The notes under the pieces are model-generated. The model was not told the DNA's origin, made no database searches, and saw only the letters and a list, made by a program, of their open reading frames with translations. A DNA stretch of 64,000 nucleotides from Streptomyces sp. NBRC 109706 (lineage in GTDB: Bacteria > Actinomycetota > Actinomycetes > Streptomycetales > Streptomycetaceae), in the NCBI RefSeq assembly GCF_000974485.1, contig NZ_BBOM01000004.1, positions 744,001 to 808,000 on the forward strand, in the 5' to 3' direction. Both the position numbers and the translations under genes were made by a program. Shown piece by piece: positions 15,671 through 23,417 of the stretch. Position 1 is the stretch's first letter. Each line of letters starts with the position of its first letter.

Positions 15671-18031
15671 ATGGGCGAGGTGCCGGGGCACGCCAATCGG
15701 ATCGAGGGCCGTGCGACCGTACACCAGGTCGTGCAGACCCGCGACGTACACGGTGGGGTGCACATACATCAGCACCCCGCGACATCCTCGCTCGTCATTC
15801 CCCACCAACTTCCGGGAAGTGTAAGGCACTTCGTCAACCGTTCCCGGGAGCTGGCTCGGCTCACCACCCTCCTCGCGGGCCGGGACGCCGAACCGCACGC
15901 GGCGCGCGTGGCCGTCATCACCGGCACCGCCGGCGTCGGGAAGACCTCGCTCGCGCTGCACTGGGCCCACATCTTCAGATCCCACTTCCCCGGCGGAGAG
16001 CTGTACGCCAGCCTGCACGGCTACGCCGCCCCGGCTCCGACACCACCGGAGGTGGTGCTCGGCCGCTTTCTGGAGGACCTCGGCGTTCCCACCGCACAGG
16101 TGCCGGTCGCGCCCGAACGAAGAGAGTCCTTGTTCCGCTCGCTGTTGGCCGACCGCCGCATGCTGATCATCCTCGACAACGCTGTCGACAGCACCCAGGT
16201 ACGACCCCTGTTACCGGGAACGTCCCGGTCCCTGGCGCTCGTCACCAGCCGGGATGATCTGACGAGCCTGGTCACCCAACAGGACGCGGTGCGCGTCCGG
16301 GTGGCGACGCTGCCGGCGTCCGATGCCGTCGAACTGCTCCGCGTGACCACCGTGGACGACCGCCCAGGCGATCGGGTCGCCGATCTGCGTGAGCTGGCCC
16401 TGATGTGTTCGGGGCTGCCGCTGGCGTTACGTATCGCGGCCGAGCGGGCGGCCGGTTGGCCGGCACTGCCGCTCGGCGAGTTGGTCGACGAACTGCGGGA
16501 CGAGACGGCACGGTTGAGCGTGCTCACCGCCGATCCCGAGTACGGAACCCAACAGGAGGTCGACGCCGTGCGTAGCGTCTTCGAATGGTCCTATCGGGCG
16601 CTGCCCGAGGAGGCGGCGCGGCTGTTCCGGCTGCTGGCCCTGCACCCGGGGAACGAGTTCGGGCTTCCGTTGGCCGCCAGTCTGGCCGGCCGTGAACCCT
16701 CCCGCGTGCGCGCGTTGTTGGAGATCCTGGTCCGCGCCCATCTGCTGCGGCGGCGCCCGGGCGGGCGATATGAGTTCCACGATCTGACGAAGGCATACGC
16801 CGGCGAACGCACACGACGGGAGGAGAGCGAAGGGGAACGGTCAGCGGTCGTCGAACGCTGTGCCGCCTGGTACCTGCACACCGTGGACGCGGCACAGCGG
16901 TCCATCGCGCCCCATGACAGCTGGCCCATGGACGACCGGGTCCCGGCCCCGAACGGCACATTGCACTTCGCCGGCTATCAGGACGCGTCCCAGTGGTACC
17001 AGGCCGAGGCCACCAATCTGGTGGACTGCACCCGCGCCGCCGCCGACGCGGGCCTACCGGCGACCGCTTGGCGCCTGGCCGTGGCGGCGCGGGCTATCCA
17101 TATGCACCAGAACACGTTCGACGCCTGGCGCACCACGGCTCTGGTCGCCGTCGACGCGGCACGCACCGCAGGCGAGGAGGACGGGGAGGCGGAAGCGCTG
17201 GAAAGCCTGGGCAAGGTCGCCTTCCAGGCGATGCGGCTCGACGAGGCCGAGGAATGCCACCGGGCGGCACTGGCCATCCGCCGACGCGTCGGCGACCGGC
17301 GTGGCATGGCCGTTTCCATCAACGCCCTTGGGCTGCTCGGACTCCGGCGCCGCCAACTGGCCGAGGCAAGGGCCCACTTCACCGAGGCACTGGGGCTCTT
17401 CCGGGAGCTGGGCGACCGACGCTGGAGCACCCTGCTGCGGAGCAACCTCGCCGAGGCGCTGTGCGAACTCGGCCGGGGCGAGGAAGCGGTTGCCCTGATC
17501 GAGCCGGCGCTCACCGACTTCAGGGAGCTCGGCGACCACGCCGGCGAGGGGAACGCGCTGTGGTTGCTGAGCTGGGCCCACCGCGAGGCGGGCGACCCGG
17601 GCAGAGCCGCGTCCGCGATCGCCGAAGCCCTGGCCCTGGCCGAGGCGCGGGACAACCAGCTCTGGCGAGGCCATTGGCTCGCAGAGTCGTCCCGGGTGGA
17701 ACTTGCCCGTGGCAACGCGGCTGCTGCGCTGCGCCAGAGCCGGGAGTCCGCCGAGGTGCAGCGACATCTGGGGGACGCCGCCCGCGAAGCCGTCGCCCTC
17801 GACGGCGCGGGCCGGGCCTGTCAGGTCCTCGGCCGCTACGACGACGCCGTAGAACTGCACCGCCGCGCCGTCGCCGGCTTCCGTGCCGTGGATGCCCGGT
17901 GGCAACTCGCCCACGCCCTTGCCCACTTGGCCGACTCCCTCGACGGATGCGGCGAGGGAGTGGCGGCCCTGGCCGCCCGGGAGGAGGCGGCGGGGATACT
18001 GGGCCGGGCTCCGGATCCGGACGTCGGCTGA
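15671..18031 (+). CDS. NB-ARC (STAND) ATPase with C-terminal TPR repeats
   Basis: I chose the ATG at 15671; upstream in-frame codons overlap the DUF6879 gene and look non-coding. The 786-residue protein opens with RDVHGGVHIHQ, a His-Gly-rich motif frequent in streptomycete STAND proteins, then FVNRSRELARL. The P-loop GTAGVGKTS is at about 85-93, Walker B MLIILDN and sensor-like LVTSR follow, then a winged-helix part. From about residue 510 there are tandem TPRs (EAEECHRAALAIRRRVGDRR repeated with variations). No DNA-binding domain is present, unlike AfsR/SARP proteins. It likely works as a signal-gated oligomerising switch with the two small upstream proteins. Two TTA codons (16211 and 16427) suggest bldA control. 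Confidence 0.85.
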   Translation: MGEVPGHANRIEGRATVHQVVQTRDVHGGVHIHQHPATSSLVIPHQLPGSVRHFVNRSRELARLTTLLAGRDAEPHAARVAVITGTAGVGKTSLALHWAHIFRSHFPGGELYASLHGYAAPAPTPPEVVLGRFLEDLGVPTAQVPVAPERRESLFRSLLADRRMLIILDNAVDSTQVRPLLPGTSRSLALVTSRDDLTSLVTQQDAVRVRVATLPASDAVELLRVTTVDDRPGDRVADLRELALMCSGLPLALRIAAERAAGWPALPLGELVDELRDETARLSVLTADPEYGTQQEVDAVRSVFEWSYRALPEEAARLFRLLALHPGNEFGLPLAASLAGREPSRVRALLEILVRAHLLRRRPGGRYEFHDLTKAYAGERTRREESEGERSAVVERCAAWYLHTVDAAQRSIAPHDSWPMDDRVPAPNGTLHFAGYQDASQWYQAEATNLVDCTRAAADAGLPATAWRLAVAARAIHMHQNTFDAWRTTALVAVDAARTAGEEDGEAEALESLGKVAFQAMRLDEAEECHRAALAIRRRVGDRRGMAVSINALGLLGLRRRQLAEARAHFTEALGLFRELGDRRWSTLLRSNLAEALCELGRGEEAVALIEPALTDFRELGDHAGEGNALWLLSWAHREAGDPGRAASAIAEALALAEARDNQLWRGHWLAESSRVELARGNAAAALRQSRESAEVQRHLGDAAREAVALDGAGRACQVLGRYDDAVELHRRAVAGFRAVDARWQLAHALAHLADSLDGCGEGVAALAAREEAAGILGRAPDPDVG

Positions 18032-18035
18032 ACCG

Positions 18036-18881
18036 TCAGCTCGCGGGCTCGCACTCGGTGATCCACAGCGGTCCGTCGGCGCAGTCCAGACGCGGTCCGT
18101 CCGCTGGAACGAGGCTGGTGCGCAGGACCTTCAGCCGTTGGCCCCCGACCTGGGCGACCGGCCCCCGGCCCGCGCCGATGTACCGGAAGGTCCGCACCTG
18201 GTTGTGCACCTCATGCGCGGTCCTCGTCGGATCGACGACGAAGAACGCCGGCTCCAACAACCCGCCGTAACTCGCCCCCTCCTCCGACTGGGGCTCGCCG
18301 GCCCCCGGGTCCGCCGCGCGGCTCAGGGCGCGGGCCACGACGCGGCGCAGCACGGGGGACAGCTCGGGCCACAGACGTTCGGGCGTCACATCGTCGACGA
18401 TCGGGACTCCGTCCTGCTGGGCGAGGATCGGCCCGGTGTCGAACCCCTCGTCCATGCGGTGAGCGGTCACCCCCAGATGCGTGTCGCCGTTCCGGATCGC
18501 CCACAGCACCGGCGCCGGGCCACGGTACTTCGGGAGCATCGAGGAGTGGACGTTGACCACACCGTGGCGCGGGATACGCAGCACCGATCTCGGCAGACGC
18601 CACGAGAACCCGAAGCAGACAAGGAGATCGAGGTCGTATCCGCGCAGTGCCGCGCCCAGCCCTTCGGAGCTTCCCGGCAGCAGGAGATCCATGCCGGCCG
18701 GCAAGGCCGCTGAGATCTGCCCGATGGACTCGGCGGCCCCGGCGTCGGTGGCGCGCCTCGGCCGCATGGAGCGGGAGTACGCGTAGACCACCGGGAGGTG
18801 CCCCTCCTGGACGCAGGTCTCGTGCAGCGCGGCGAACTCGGCCGCTCCGAACGAGAGCAACCCGATACGCATGCCGTTCAT
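18036..18881 (-). CDS. Formyltransferase family protein (Fmt/ArnA-like)
   Basis: A 281-residue protein with the formyl-transferase N-terminal fold. The catalytic trio is Asn110 and His112 in VVNVHSSMLPKYRGPAPVLW and Asp148 in EGFDTG, so it should use 10-formyltetrahydrofolate. The C-terminal part (about 200-281) resembles the OB-like domain of methionyl-tRNA formyltransferase. It is probably not the housekeeping Fmt, since the peptide deformylase usual beside fmt is absent here; a sugar or secondary-metabolite amine is an equally possible acceptor. An alternative start lies three codons in (MRIGLLSF). It converges tightly with the NB-ARC gene, leaving 4 bp between the stops. Confidence 0.8.
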   Translation of the reverse strand: MNGMRIGLLSFGAAEFAALHETCVQEGHLPVVYAYSRSMRPRRATDAGAAESIGQISAALPAGMDLLLPGSSEGLGAALRGYDLDLLVCFGFSWRLPRSVLRIPRHGVVNVHSSMLPKYRGPAPVLWAIRNGDTHLGVTAHRMDEGFDTGPILAQQDGVPIVDDVTPERLWPELSPVLRRVVARALSRAADPGAGEPQSEEGASYGGLLEPAFFVVDPTRTAHEVHNQVRTFRYIGAGRGPVAQVGGQRLKVLRTSLVPADGPRLDCADGPLWITECEPAS

Positions 18882-18928
18882 GGTGGCTCAGCGTAGTGGG
18901 ATCGCAGGGAGGTTCGTTCACATCCGGT

Positions 18929-19306
18929 TTATGTGGTGGGGAGTTGGATGCTGGTGTCGGATTCGATGGCGTCGAGGGCTTCCTGGGCGGCCTGGTCCTG
19001 GGCGAGGGAGGTGAGGGGTGCCCAGCGGGCGTCGGGGTGGGTGTCCTCGGTGACGTCGGGGACGGTGTCGAGGGTGCCGCCGTCGAGGACCCACAGCTCG
19101 CCGTCGTTGTCCGGCCCGGTGGCCCGGACGGTCCAGGCGCGGGTGATATCGGCGAGAAGTCCCGTCTGGCGGGCGAGCGTCAGCCTGCCGGTGAGGGCGA
19201 GGTCGCCATGGGCCGGCACGGGGGCCTGCGGCAGCCGGTCGTGGTGCAGAAGGACATAGCCGTTACGAGTGGTGAGGAGGACGAGGACCTGGATCTGCTG
19301 AGACAT
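18929..19306 (-). CDS. Small Nudix-like protein with degenerate catalytic box
   Basis: A 125-residue soluble protein starting at the ATG at 19306. It opens with QIQVLVLLTTRNGYVLLHHD, the beta-strand pattern of a Nudix domain, and ends with ARWAPLTSLAQDQAAQEALD, resembling the Nudix W-x-PL region. Where the Nudix box (GX5EX7REUXEEXGU) should be, the sequence reads GDLALTGRLTLARQTGLLA and lacks the metal-binding Glu residues. If truly related it is unlikely to hydrolyse nucleoside diphosphates. A C-terminal fragment of a similar protein lies just upstream (19327-19521). The family call is weak. Confidence 0.45.
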   Translation of the reverse strand: MSQQIQVLVLLTTRNGYVLLHHDRLPQAPVPAHGDLALTGRLTLARQTGLLADITRAWTVRATGPDNDGELWVLDGGTLDTVPDVTEDTHPDARWAPLTSLAQDQAAQEALDAIESDTSIQLPTT

Positions 19307-19326
19307 GCGCTTCTTTCGGCTATCGG

Positions 19327-19521
19327 TTAGCAGTAGGCGGCGTCGGGACGCTGGCCGTTGACGAGGACGGGCAGCCGACGGCGTTGGGTGGCGGCGCTGA
19401 GGGCGTACTGCACAATCCCCGGCGGCTCGTGCAGCTCGCGCAGCGGAAGCCAACCGGCGTTGGCGGGCAGGCGTTTGTGCGCGTTGCGGGGGATGGTCGG
19501 CGTATGCCCGCCGTCCAGCAC
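19327..19521 (-). pseudogene. C-terminal fragment of a second Nudix-like gene
   Basis: The 64 codons contain VLDGGHTPTIP, GWLPLRELHEPPG and a C-terminal RRLPVLVNGQRPDAAYC. The VLDGG and W-x-PL positions align with the same landmarks in the intact 125-residue protein downstream, so this looks like the tail of a paralogue whose N-terminal half is gone. The loss ends near 19525-19540, where the plus-strand Scr1-type pseudogene also loses its N-terminus, which points to one deletion or rearrangement joint. Confidence 0.45.
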
Positions 19522-19538
19522 AGCGGCCCTGCTCGCAG

Positions 19539-20240
19539 GAGATCTTCGGGAAGTTGATGCACGTCTTCGGAGTGCCCACGGACGAACGCGAGGAGTTGGC
19601 TCAGCTGCAGGCGGCCTCGAACGAGCGTCGCCCGCCGTGGTGGCACAGGTACCGGGAGGTCGTGACGTTCAGCTACGAGCAGATCATCGCCTTCGAGGAC
19701 GCTGCGGAAAGCGTCTCCGAGTTCCAACTGGGCCTGCTTCCGGGGCTGGTGCAGACGGAGGACTATGCCAGGGCGGTGACCGGTGTCGGTTTCGCCTCGC
19801 TGGGCCCAGACCAGGTGGAGGGGCTGGTCGAGGTGCGCATGGTCCGCCAGCGCAAGCGCCTCCTTGAGACGGAGAACCCGATCAGGTGCCACTACCTGAT
19901 CAGCCAGGCTGCTCTGGAGTTCCGCGTCGGTGGCGAGGATGTCTACCGGCGGCAGCTGCAACACCTGCTTGACCTCTGCGACCACCCGAGCCTGACGATG
20001 CAGGTCATCCCCTATGACAGGGGCGAGGAAGCCTGCTAGATCGCTGGGTTCACCATCTACCAGTTCCCGAAAGGCGACCTGCCCGACGTAGCTATTGGCG
20101 AGTCCGTCTCAGGTCGCCTGACTATGGACGATCCGCGTGACCTTCGCCGGATGCACCGCCTCCTCCGAAGCCTCACGAAGGTCGCCCTGTCTCCCGGTGA
20201 GACACGTGACCTCGTGGCACGCATCAAGGACAGGGAATGA
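19539..20240 (+). pseudogene. Broken Scr1-type regulator (DUF5753), HTH lost and internal stop
   Basis: The frame from 19539 reads EIFGKLMHVFGVPTDEREEL, the end of an XRE/Scr1 helix-turn-helix domain, and continues through a DUF5753-like body (FEDAAESVSEFQLGLLPGLV; MVRQRKRLL; QVIPYDRGEEAC). A TAG at 20037-20039 interrupts it, and the same frame then continues sensibly for 66 codons (GFTIYQFPKGDLPDVAIGES ... LSPGETRDLVARI) to TGA at 20238-20240. The DNA-binding helices at the N-terminus are missing. Family members are about 280 residues and lie directly before a DUF397 gene, as here. Both lesions indicate a pseudogene. Confidence 0.75.
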
Positions 20241-20464
20241 TGGAGAAGGACGATCTGTACTCGCTCGACACGGCGGCGCTGACCTGGCAGAAGAGCAGTC
20301 TGACGGCCAACAACGGACAGTGCTTTGAGTTGGCGCCGTTGCCTGATGGTGGTGTGGCGGTGCGTGATTCGAAGAACCCCGGCCGGCCGCACCTCTGCTT
20401 CACGGCGGGTGAGTGGGCGGCGTTCAAGGGCGGAATGGCGAAGGGTGACTTCGACAACCTCTGA
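20237..20464 (+). CDS. DUF397 domain protein
   Basis: A 75-residue protein with the DUF397 pattern: LTWQKSSLTANNGQCFELAP, then GGVAVRDSKNPGRPHLCFT and EWAAFKGGMAKGDFD. DUF397 proteins are small partners of Scr1-type regulators in streptomycetes. Its ATG overlaps the stop of the broken regulator upstream (ATGA), so the usual pair was translationally coupled. The gene itself looks intact, but with its partner interrupted it may be an orphan. A second ATG is directly adjacent (20240). Confidence 0.85.
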   Translation: MMEKDDLYSLDTAALTWQKSSLTANNGQCFELAPLPDGGVAVRDSKNPGRPHLCFTAGEWAAFKGGMAKGDFDNL

Positions 20465-20480
20465 CCAACCAGCCGACCGG

Positions 20481-20666
20481 CGCCGGGGCCAGTGGGTGGT
20501 GCGTCCGGGCGGGCCGCTCAGGCTCTGGGACGACATCGAGGCGGCGGTCGGCTCCTGGCAGAACGTGGGGTCACCGCCCCAGTCCGCCTTCACCATGACC
20601 ATCGCGGAGAACACCGGCCAGCGGGTGCACGCACCCGGCGGGCTCAGCTGGCTCCTGCCGGAGTGA
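20481..20666 (+). pseudogene. C-terminal remnant of a PCMT-like methyltransferase
   Basis: The frame reads QWVVRPGGPLRLWDDIEAAV then GSWQNVGSPPQSAFTMTIAE and ends GLSWLLPE followed by TGA. The segment GPxRLWDDIEAAxxxWxxxGxP is characteristic of the C-terminal tail of streptomycete protein-L-isoaspartate-type methyltransferases that often neighbour such loci (recognised from memory). No methyltransferase core is found upstream; the DUF397 gene ends only about 20 bp earlier. I read it as a leftover tail. Confidence 0.4.
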
Positions 20667-20889
20667 CGGCCGGCATCTCGCGGCAGCGCGACCGGGTTTG
20701 ATCAGCGGTCTGTCATCGAATGCATACCCAGTGGCAGAGTTGATCGATGTGTTGGCAATACTGGTCACTGTCTCTCTGGTGCGTGCGCGTCACCATGCGT
20801 GACAGTCCCTTTGGGCTGCCCGCGCGCACCGTGGGGGCGCGGCAGTCGGAGTTCGGGCTGCCGCCGATGAAGTCACGAGGGGGGACCAG

Positions 20890-20940
20890 ATGACGGATGC
20901 CGTGCTGTTCGAGAAGCGGGGCCAGGGGGGTGCCGGATGA
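20890..20940 (+). CDS. 16-codon micro-ORF coupled to the WXG100 gene
   Basis: ATG at 20890, preceded by a strong GAGGGGGGACC ribosome-binding site, opens a 16-residue frame (MTDAVLFEKRGQGGAG). Its TGA overlaps the ATG of the WXG100 gene (ATGA). It could be a leader that couples translation, or the stub of a lost gene. Short length keeps confidence low. Confidence 0.35.
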   Translation: MTDAVLFEKRGQGGAG

Positions 20941-22241
20941 ACCTCTTCCCGTCGGTACCGGTGGAGCCGGACGCGGAACAGGCCGGCCTGTACCCGGCGT
21001 TGGGGTTTGTGCCCTGTCCCGGGAGGCAGAGCGCCATCGACGATGTGGCCGGTGAAGTCAGAAGCACCGCCACCGCGCTCAGCGACATCGTCGCGCTGCT
21101 TCGCGGGACTGGGCAGGGGCAGTGGCGTGGCCGGTCGGCCGAAGCCTTCCGGGAGCGGTTCGACGACGATTTCAAGCCCAAGGTCGAGCAGGTTCGCGAG
21201 TCGTTCATGATGGCCGCCCAGGCTCTGGAGGAGTGGGCCGGGTTTGTGTCGGGGGAGCAGCGCGCGGCGCTCGCCCTGGAGGAGCAGGCGCAGACGATCC
21301 AGACATCCCTGGACGCCCTGCCGCCCGCGCCCAGTTGGAACGAAATCCTCGGCCGCGAGGACGACGAGGCGGACGAGGCGGAGGCGGAGCGCGCCGCCCA
21401 GGAGCGGATGCGGCTGCTCCAGGAACGCCAGCAGTTGCAGGACCAGCTGGCCGCGTTACGCGAGCAGGCCGAGCGGCTGCGCGACAGCTTTATCGAGTAC
21501 GGGGACGGTGTCGCCGACCGCATCGCCCACGCCATGGCGATGGCCCCGAACGAGCCGGGCTTCTTCTCCCAACTGGGCGGCATGCTGGTGGATGCGGCCA
21601 ACGACATGGTCGAGTCGATCGGCGAGATCGCCAGCGGGCTACGCGACTGGATCGTCGAGAACGCGCGGCACATCGCGCTCATCGGAGATGTCCTCGCGGC
21701 GGTGAGCACGGTGCTGGGGGTGATGTCGCTGTTCGCGTACGCCTTCTCGCCGGCTACGAGTGGGGTGGGAGCATTGGTCGGGGCAGCCCTCAGCGGGGTG
21801 TCCGCAGGGTTCGCGGCGGGCGCGCTGGTCTGTCATGGGGTGGCCAGGCTGGCCGGCGCCGATGTCTCTTGGCGGACCATTGGGCAGGACGCGATCGGTG
21901 CCATTCCGGTCGTCGGTGTCTTCGCCCGGGTGGGCGGCACGATCGGCCGCGCCGCCACCTCCATCAAGGACAGCGCCCATGTCACTGGCCTGGGGAACAT
22001 CGCGCTTGTGGACAGTCTCGTCGGAATGTTCGGAAGTTCTACCAGCATCAGTGATCTTATTCTCCAGGACCCCAGCCTCTGGCCGGACTCCGAGGTGACG
22101 GGCGGGGCGCTGCTGATCGGCTTCGAGAACGCCTGGCGTCTCGGTGGGGCCGTCCGCCCGGGGGAACGGGCCGGAGGCGTGGGTAGGGAGGACCTGACTC
22201 GCCCTGCCGAAATGGCCGAACCCTATGGGAGCCCCGTGTGA
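20937..22241 (+). CDS. WXG100-domain protein with coiled coil and membrane segments (type VII secretion-related)
   Basis: A 434-residue protein. Residues about 30-110 form a WXG100-like helical hairpin with the WRGRSAEAFRERF turn. Residues about 115-185 are an acidic coiled coil (EAERAAQERMRLLQERQQLQ). A central hydrophobic region follows (HIALIGDVLAAVSTVLGVMS; VGALVGAALSGVSAGFAAGA). The last 100 residues contain GAIPVVGVFARVGGTIGRAA. This architecture, WXG100 then coiled coil then hydrophobic centre, resembles N-terminal targeting halves of actinobacterial LXG/WXG polymorphic proteins, but there is no recognisable C-terminal toxin. Codon 174 is TTA (21456). It heads an operon whose next start overlaps its stop (GTGA). 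No EccC/EccD machinery is in the window. Confidence 0.75.
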   Translation: MNLFPSVPVEPDAEQAGLYPALGFVPCPGRQSAIDDVAGEVRSTATALSDIVALLRGTGQGQWRGRSAEAFRERFDDDFKPKVEQVRESFMMAAQALEEWAGFVSGEQRAALALEEQAQTIQTSLDALPPAPSWNEILGREDDEADEAEAERAAQERMRLLQERQQLQDQLAALREQAERLRDSFIEYGDGVADRIAHAMAMAPNEPGFFSQLGGMLVDAANDMVESIGEIASGLRDWIVENARHIALIGDVLAAVSTVLGVMSLFAYAFSPATSGVGALVGAALSGVSAGFAAGALVCHGVARLAGADVSWRTIGQDAIGAIPVVGVFARVGGTIGRAATSIKDSAHVTGLGNIALVDSLVGMFGSSTSISDLILQDPSLWPDSEVTGGALLIGFENAWRLGGAVRPGERAGGVGREDLTRPAEMAEPYGSPV

Positions 22242-22813
22242 AGGATCACCAGATCATCGCGCACTTCGATGGGTCTCCCGAGGTGAAGGTGGTGACGCAG
22301 AGTCGGATACTTCCGGTGCTGGCGATCGCCCATGAGTTTGGCTATGTGCTGACCTCGCACCAGTTCAGTACGACCGGAATCACCAAGTTCATGTTCACGC
22401 GTGACGACAGTGAGTTGGCGCGGCGGCGGGCTGCTTGGGCGCGGTATCACTACGAGATCAACGGTGCCTGGTGGGCGACGGCCGCGCCGCGCCCGACGGA
22501 CCCGATCTCGCCGATACAGGCGGGCGGCGCGAGGCTGAGCCTGTACCAGATTGAACGAACGCCCGCGCCGCGATATGTGCGGAAAGTCGCCGCATTCACT
22601 GCGGTGGCCGTGGTGGCCGGCGTCGTGTTTCTCGCCAACGACGCTATGGGGTACGCCGTGTTCTGCCTGCTGGCCGCTCTGGGGTCGGGCGCGCTGTTGC
22701 TCTGGGGGCCGGGTCTTCGGGCGCGGAAGGAAGTGGAGTATCGGCAGACTCTGGAGACGTTCGATCGGCAGCGGTTGTTCTGGAGTTATGACGAGGGAGG
22801 GGGCGGCAGCTGA
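22238..22813 (+). CDS. Two-helix membrane protein, copy 1 of a tandem duplication
   Basis: A GTG start at 22238 overlapping the upstream stop gives 191 residues. The soluble N-terminal half (about 1-115) contains KDHQIIAHFDGSPEVKVVTQ and YHYEINGAWWATAAPRPTDP. Two adjacent helices follow at about 123-165 (VAAFTAVAVVAGVVFLANDA and FCLLAALGSGALLLWGPGL), then a basic/acidic C-terminal tail. I do not recognise the family. It is nearly identical to the next gene. Its place inside a WXG100 operon suggests an accessory membrane component or immunity-like partner, but this is inference. Confidence 0.7.
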   Translation: MKDHQIIAHFDGSPEVKVVTQSRILPVLAIAHEFGYVLTSHQFSTTGITKFMFTRDDSELARRRAAWARYHYEINGAWWATAAPRPTDPISPIQAGGARLSLYQIERTPAPRYVRKVAAFTAVAVVAGVVFLANDAMGYAVFCLLAALGSGALLLWGPGLRARKEVEYRQTLETFDRQRLFWSYDEGGGGS

Positions 22814-22845
22814 TGCGTCTCGCGTTCGATGGGAGCCCGGTGTGA
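22813..22845 (+). other. Duplication-joint scar ORF
   Basis: A 10-codon frame, MRLAFDGSPV, lies between the two tandem copies. Its first half matches the start of the downstream gene (MYVAFDVPEHF). Its second half, GSPV followed by TGA, matches the very end of the upstream WXG100 protein. It is the fused head and tail left by the duplication, and it keeps the GTGA overlap that starts copy 2. Confidence 0.6.
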
Positions 22846-23417
22846 AGGACCACCAGATCATCGCGCACTTCGATGGGTCTCCCGAGGTGAAGGTGGTGAC
22901 GCAGACCCGGATGCGTCCGGTGCTGGCGATTGCCCATGAGTTCGGGTATGTGATGACCTCCTGCCGGTTCAGAACGAGCGGGGTCGCCAGTTTCATGTTT
23001 GCCCGCGACGATAGTGAGTTGGCGCGGCGGCGGGCTGCTTGGGCGCGGTATCACTACGAGATCAACGGTGCCTGGTGGGCGACGGCCGCCCCGCGCCCGA
23101 CGGACCCGATCTCGCCGATTGCTGCGGGAGAGGCGCGGCTCGGACTCTACACGTATGAAAAATGGCCCCTGCGGCGATATATGCGGATGGTCGCCGCATT
23201 TACTGTGGTGGCCGTGGTGGCCGGCGTCTGGTTTCTTTCCAGCGACGCTCTGCCGGCGGCTGTGTTCTGTCTGCTGTCGGCTCTGGGGTCGGGCGCGCTG
23301 TTGATCTGGGGGCCGGGTATTCGAGCAAAGAAGGAAGTGGAGTATCGGCAGACGCTTGATGCCTTCGATCGGCAGCGGTTGTTCTGGAGTTATGACGAGG
23401 GAGGGGGAGTCGGCTGA
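22842..23417 (+). CDS. Two-helix membrane protein, copy 2 of the tandem duplication
   Basis: A GTG start at 22842 gives 191 residues, the same length as copy 1. The N-terminal domain and the WARYHYEINGAWWATAAP block are almost unchanged. Differences cluster in FRTSGVASFMFA (versus FSTTGITKFMFT), the loop around residue 105 (LYTYEKWPLRRYMRM versus LYQIERTPAPRYVRK) and the first membrane helix. Divergence limited to patches suggests either selection on specificity regions or partial gene conversion. Translation is coupled upstream through the scar ORF, and the stop overlaps the next ATG by one base (TGATG). Confidence 0.7.
   Translation: MKDHQIIAHFDGSPEVKVVTQTRMRPVLAIAHEFGYVMTSCRFRTSGVASFMFARDDSELARRRAAWARYHYEINGAWWATAAPRPTDPISPIAAGEARLGLYTYEKWPLRRYMRMVAAFTVVAVVAGVWFLSSDALPAAVFCLLSALGSGALLIWGPGIRAKKEVEYRQTLDAFDRQRLFWSYDEGGGVG

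Larger units (their letters stand above)
22238..23417 (+). repeat. Recent tandem duplication, about 604-bp unit
   Basis: Two copies of a 576-bp gene start at 22238 and 22842, offset by 604 bp, with long stretches of identical DNA, for example around 22255-22300 versus 22859-22904 and around 22412-22495 versus 23016-23099. The unit also carries the first bases of the following gene: after copy 1 the sequence TGATGCGTCTCGCGTTCGATG parallels TGATGTATGTCGCGTTCGATG after copy 2. This shows where the duplication joint lies. Confidence 0.8.

Noticed and set aside
20669..20889. Small RNA or tRNA-like hairpins before the WXG100 operon
   Set aside because: Only short stems such as GTCAC/GTGAC were seen, with no cloverleaf or conserved structure.
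20890..20940. N-terminal stub of an enoyl-CoA hydratase (MTDAVLFEKRG resembles such starts)
   Set aside because: Eleven residues are too few, and no further hydratase sequence follows in any frame. Kept only as a micro-ORF.
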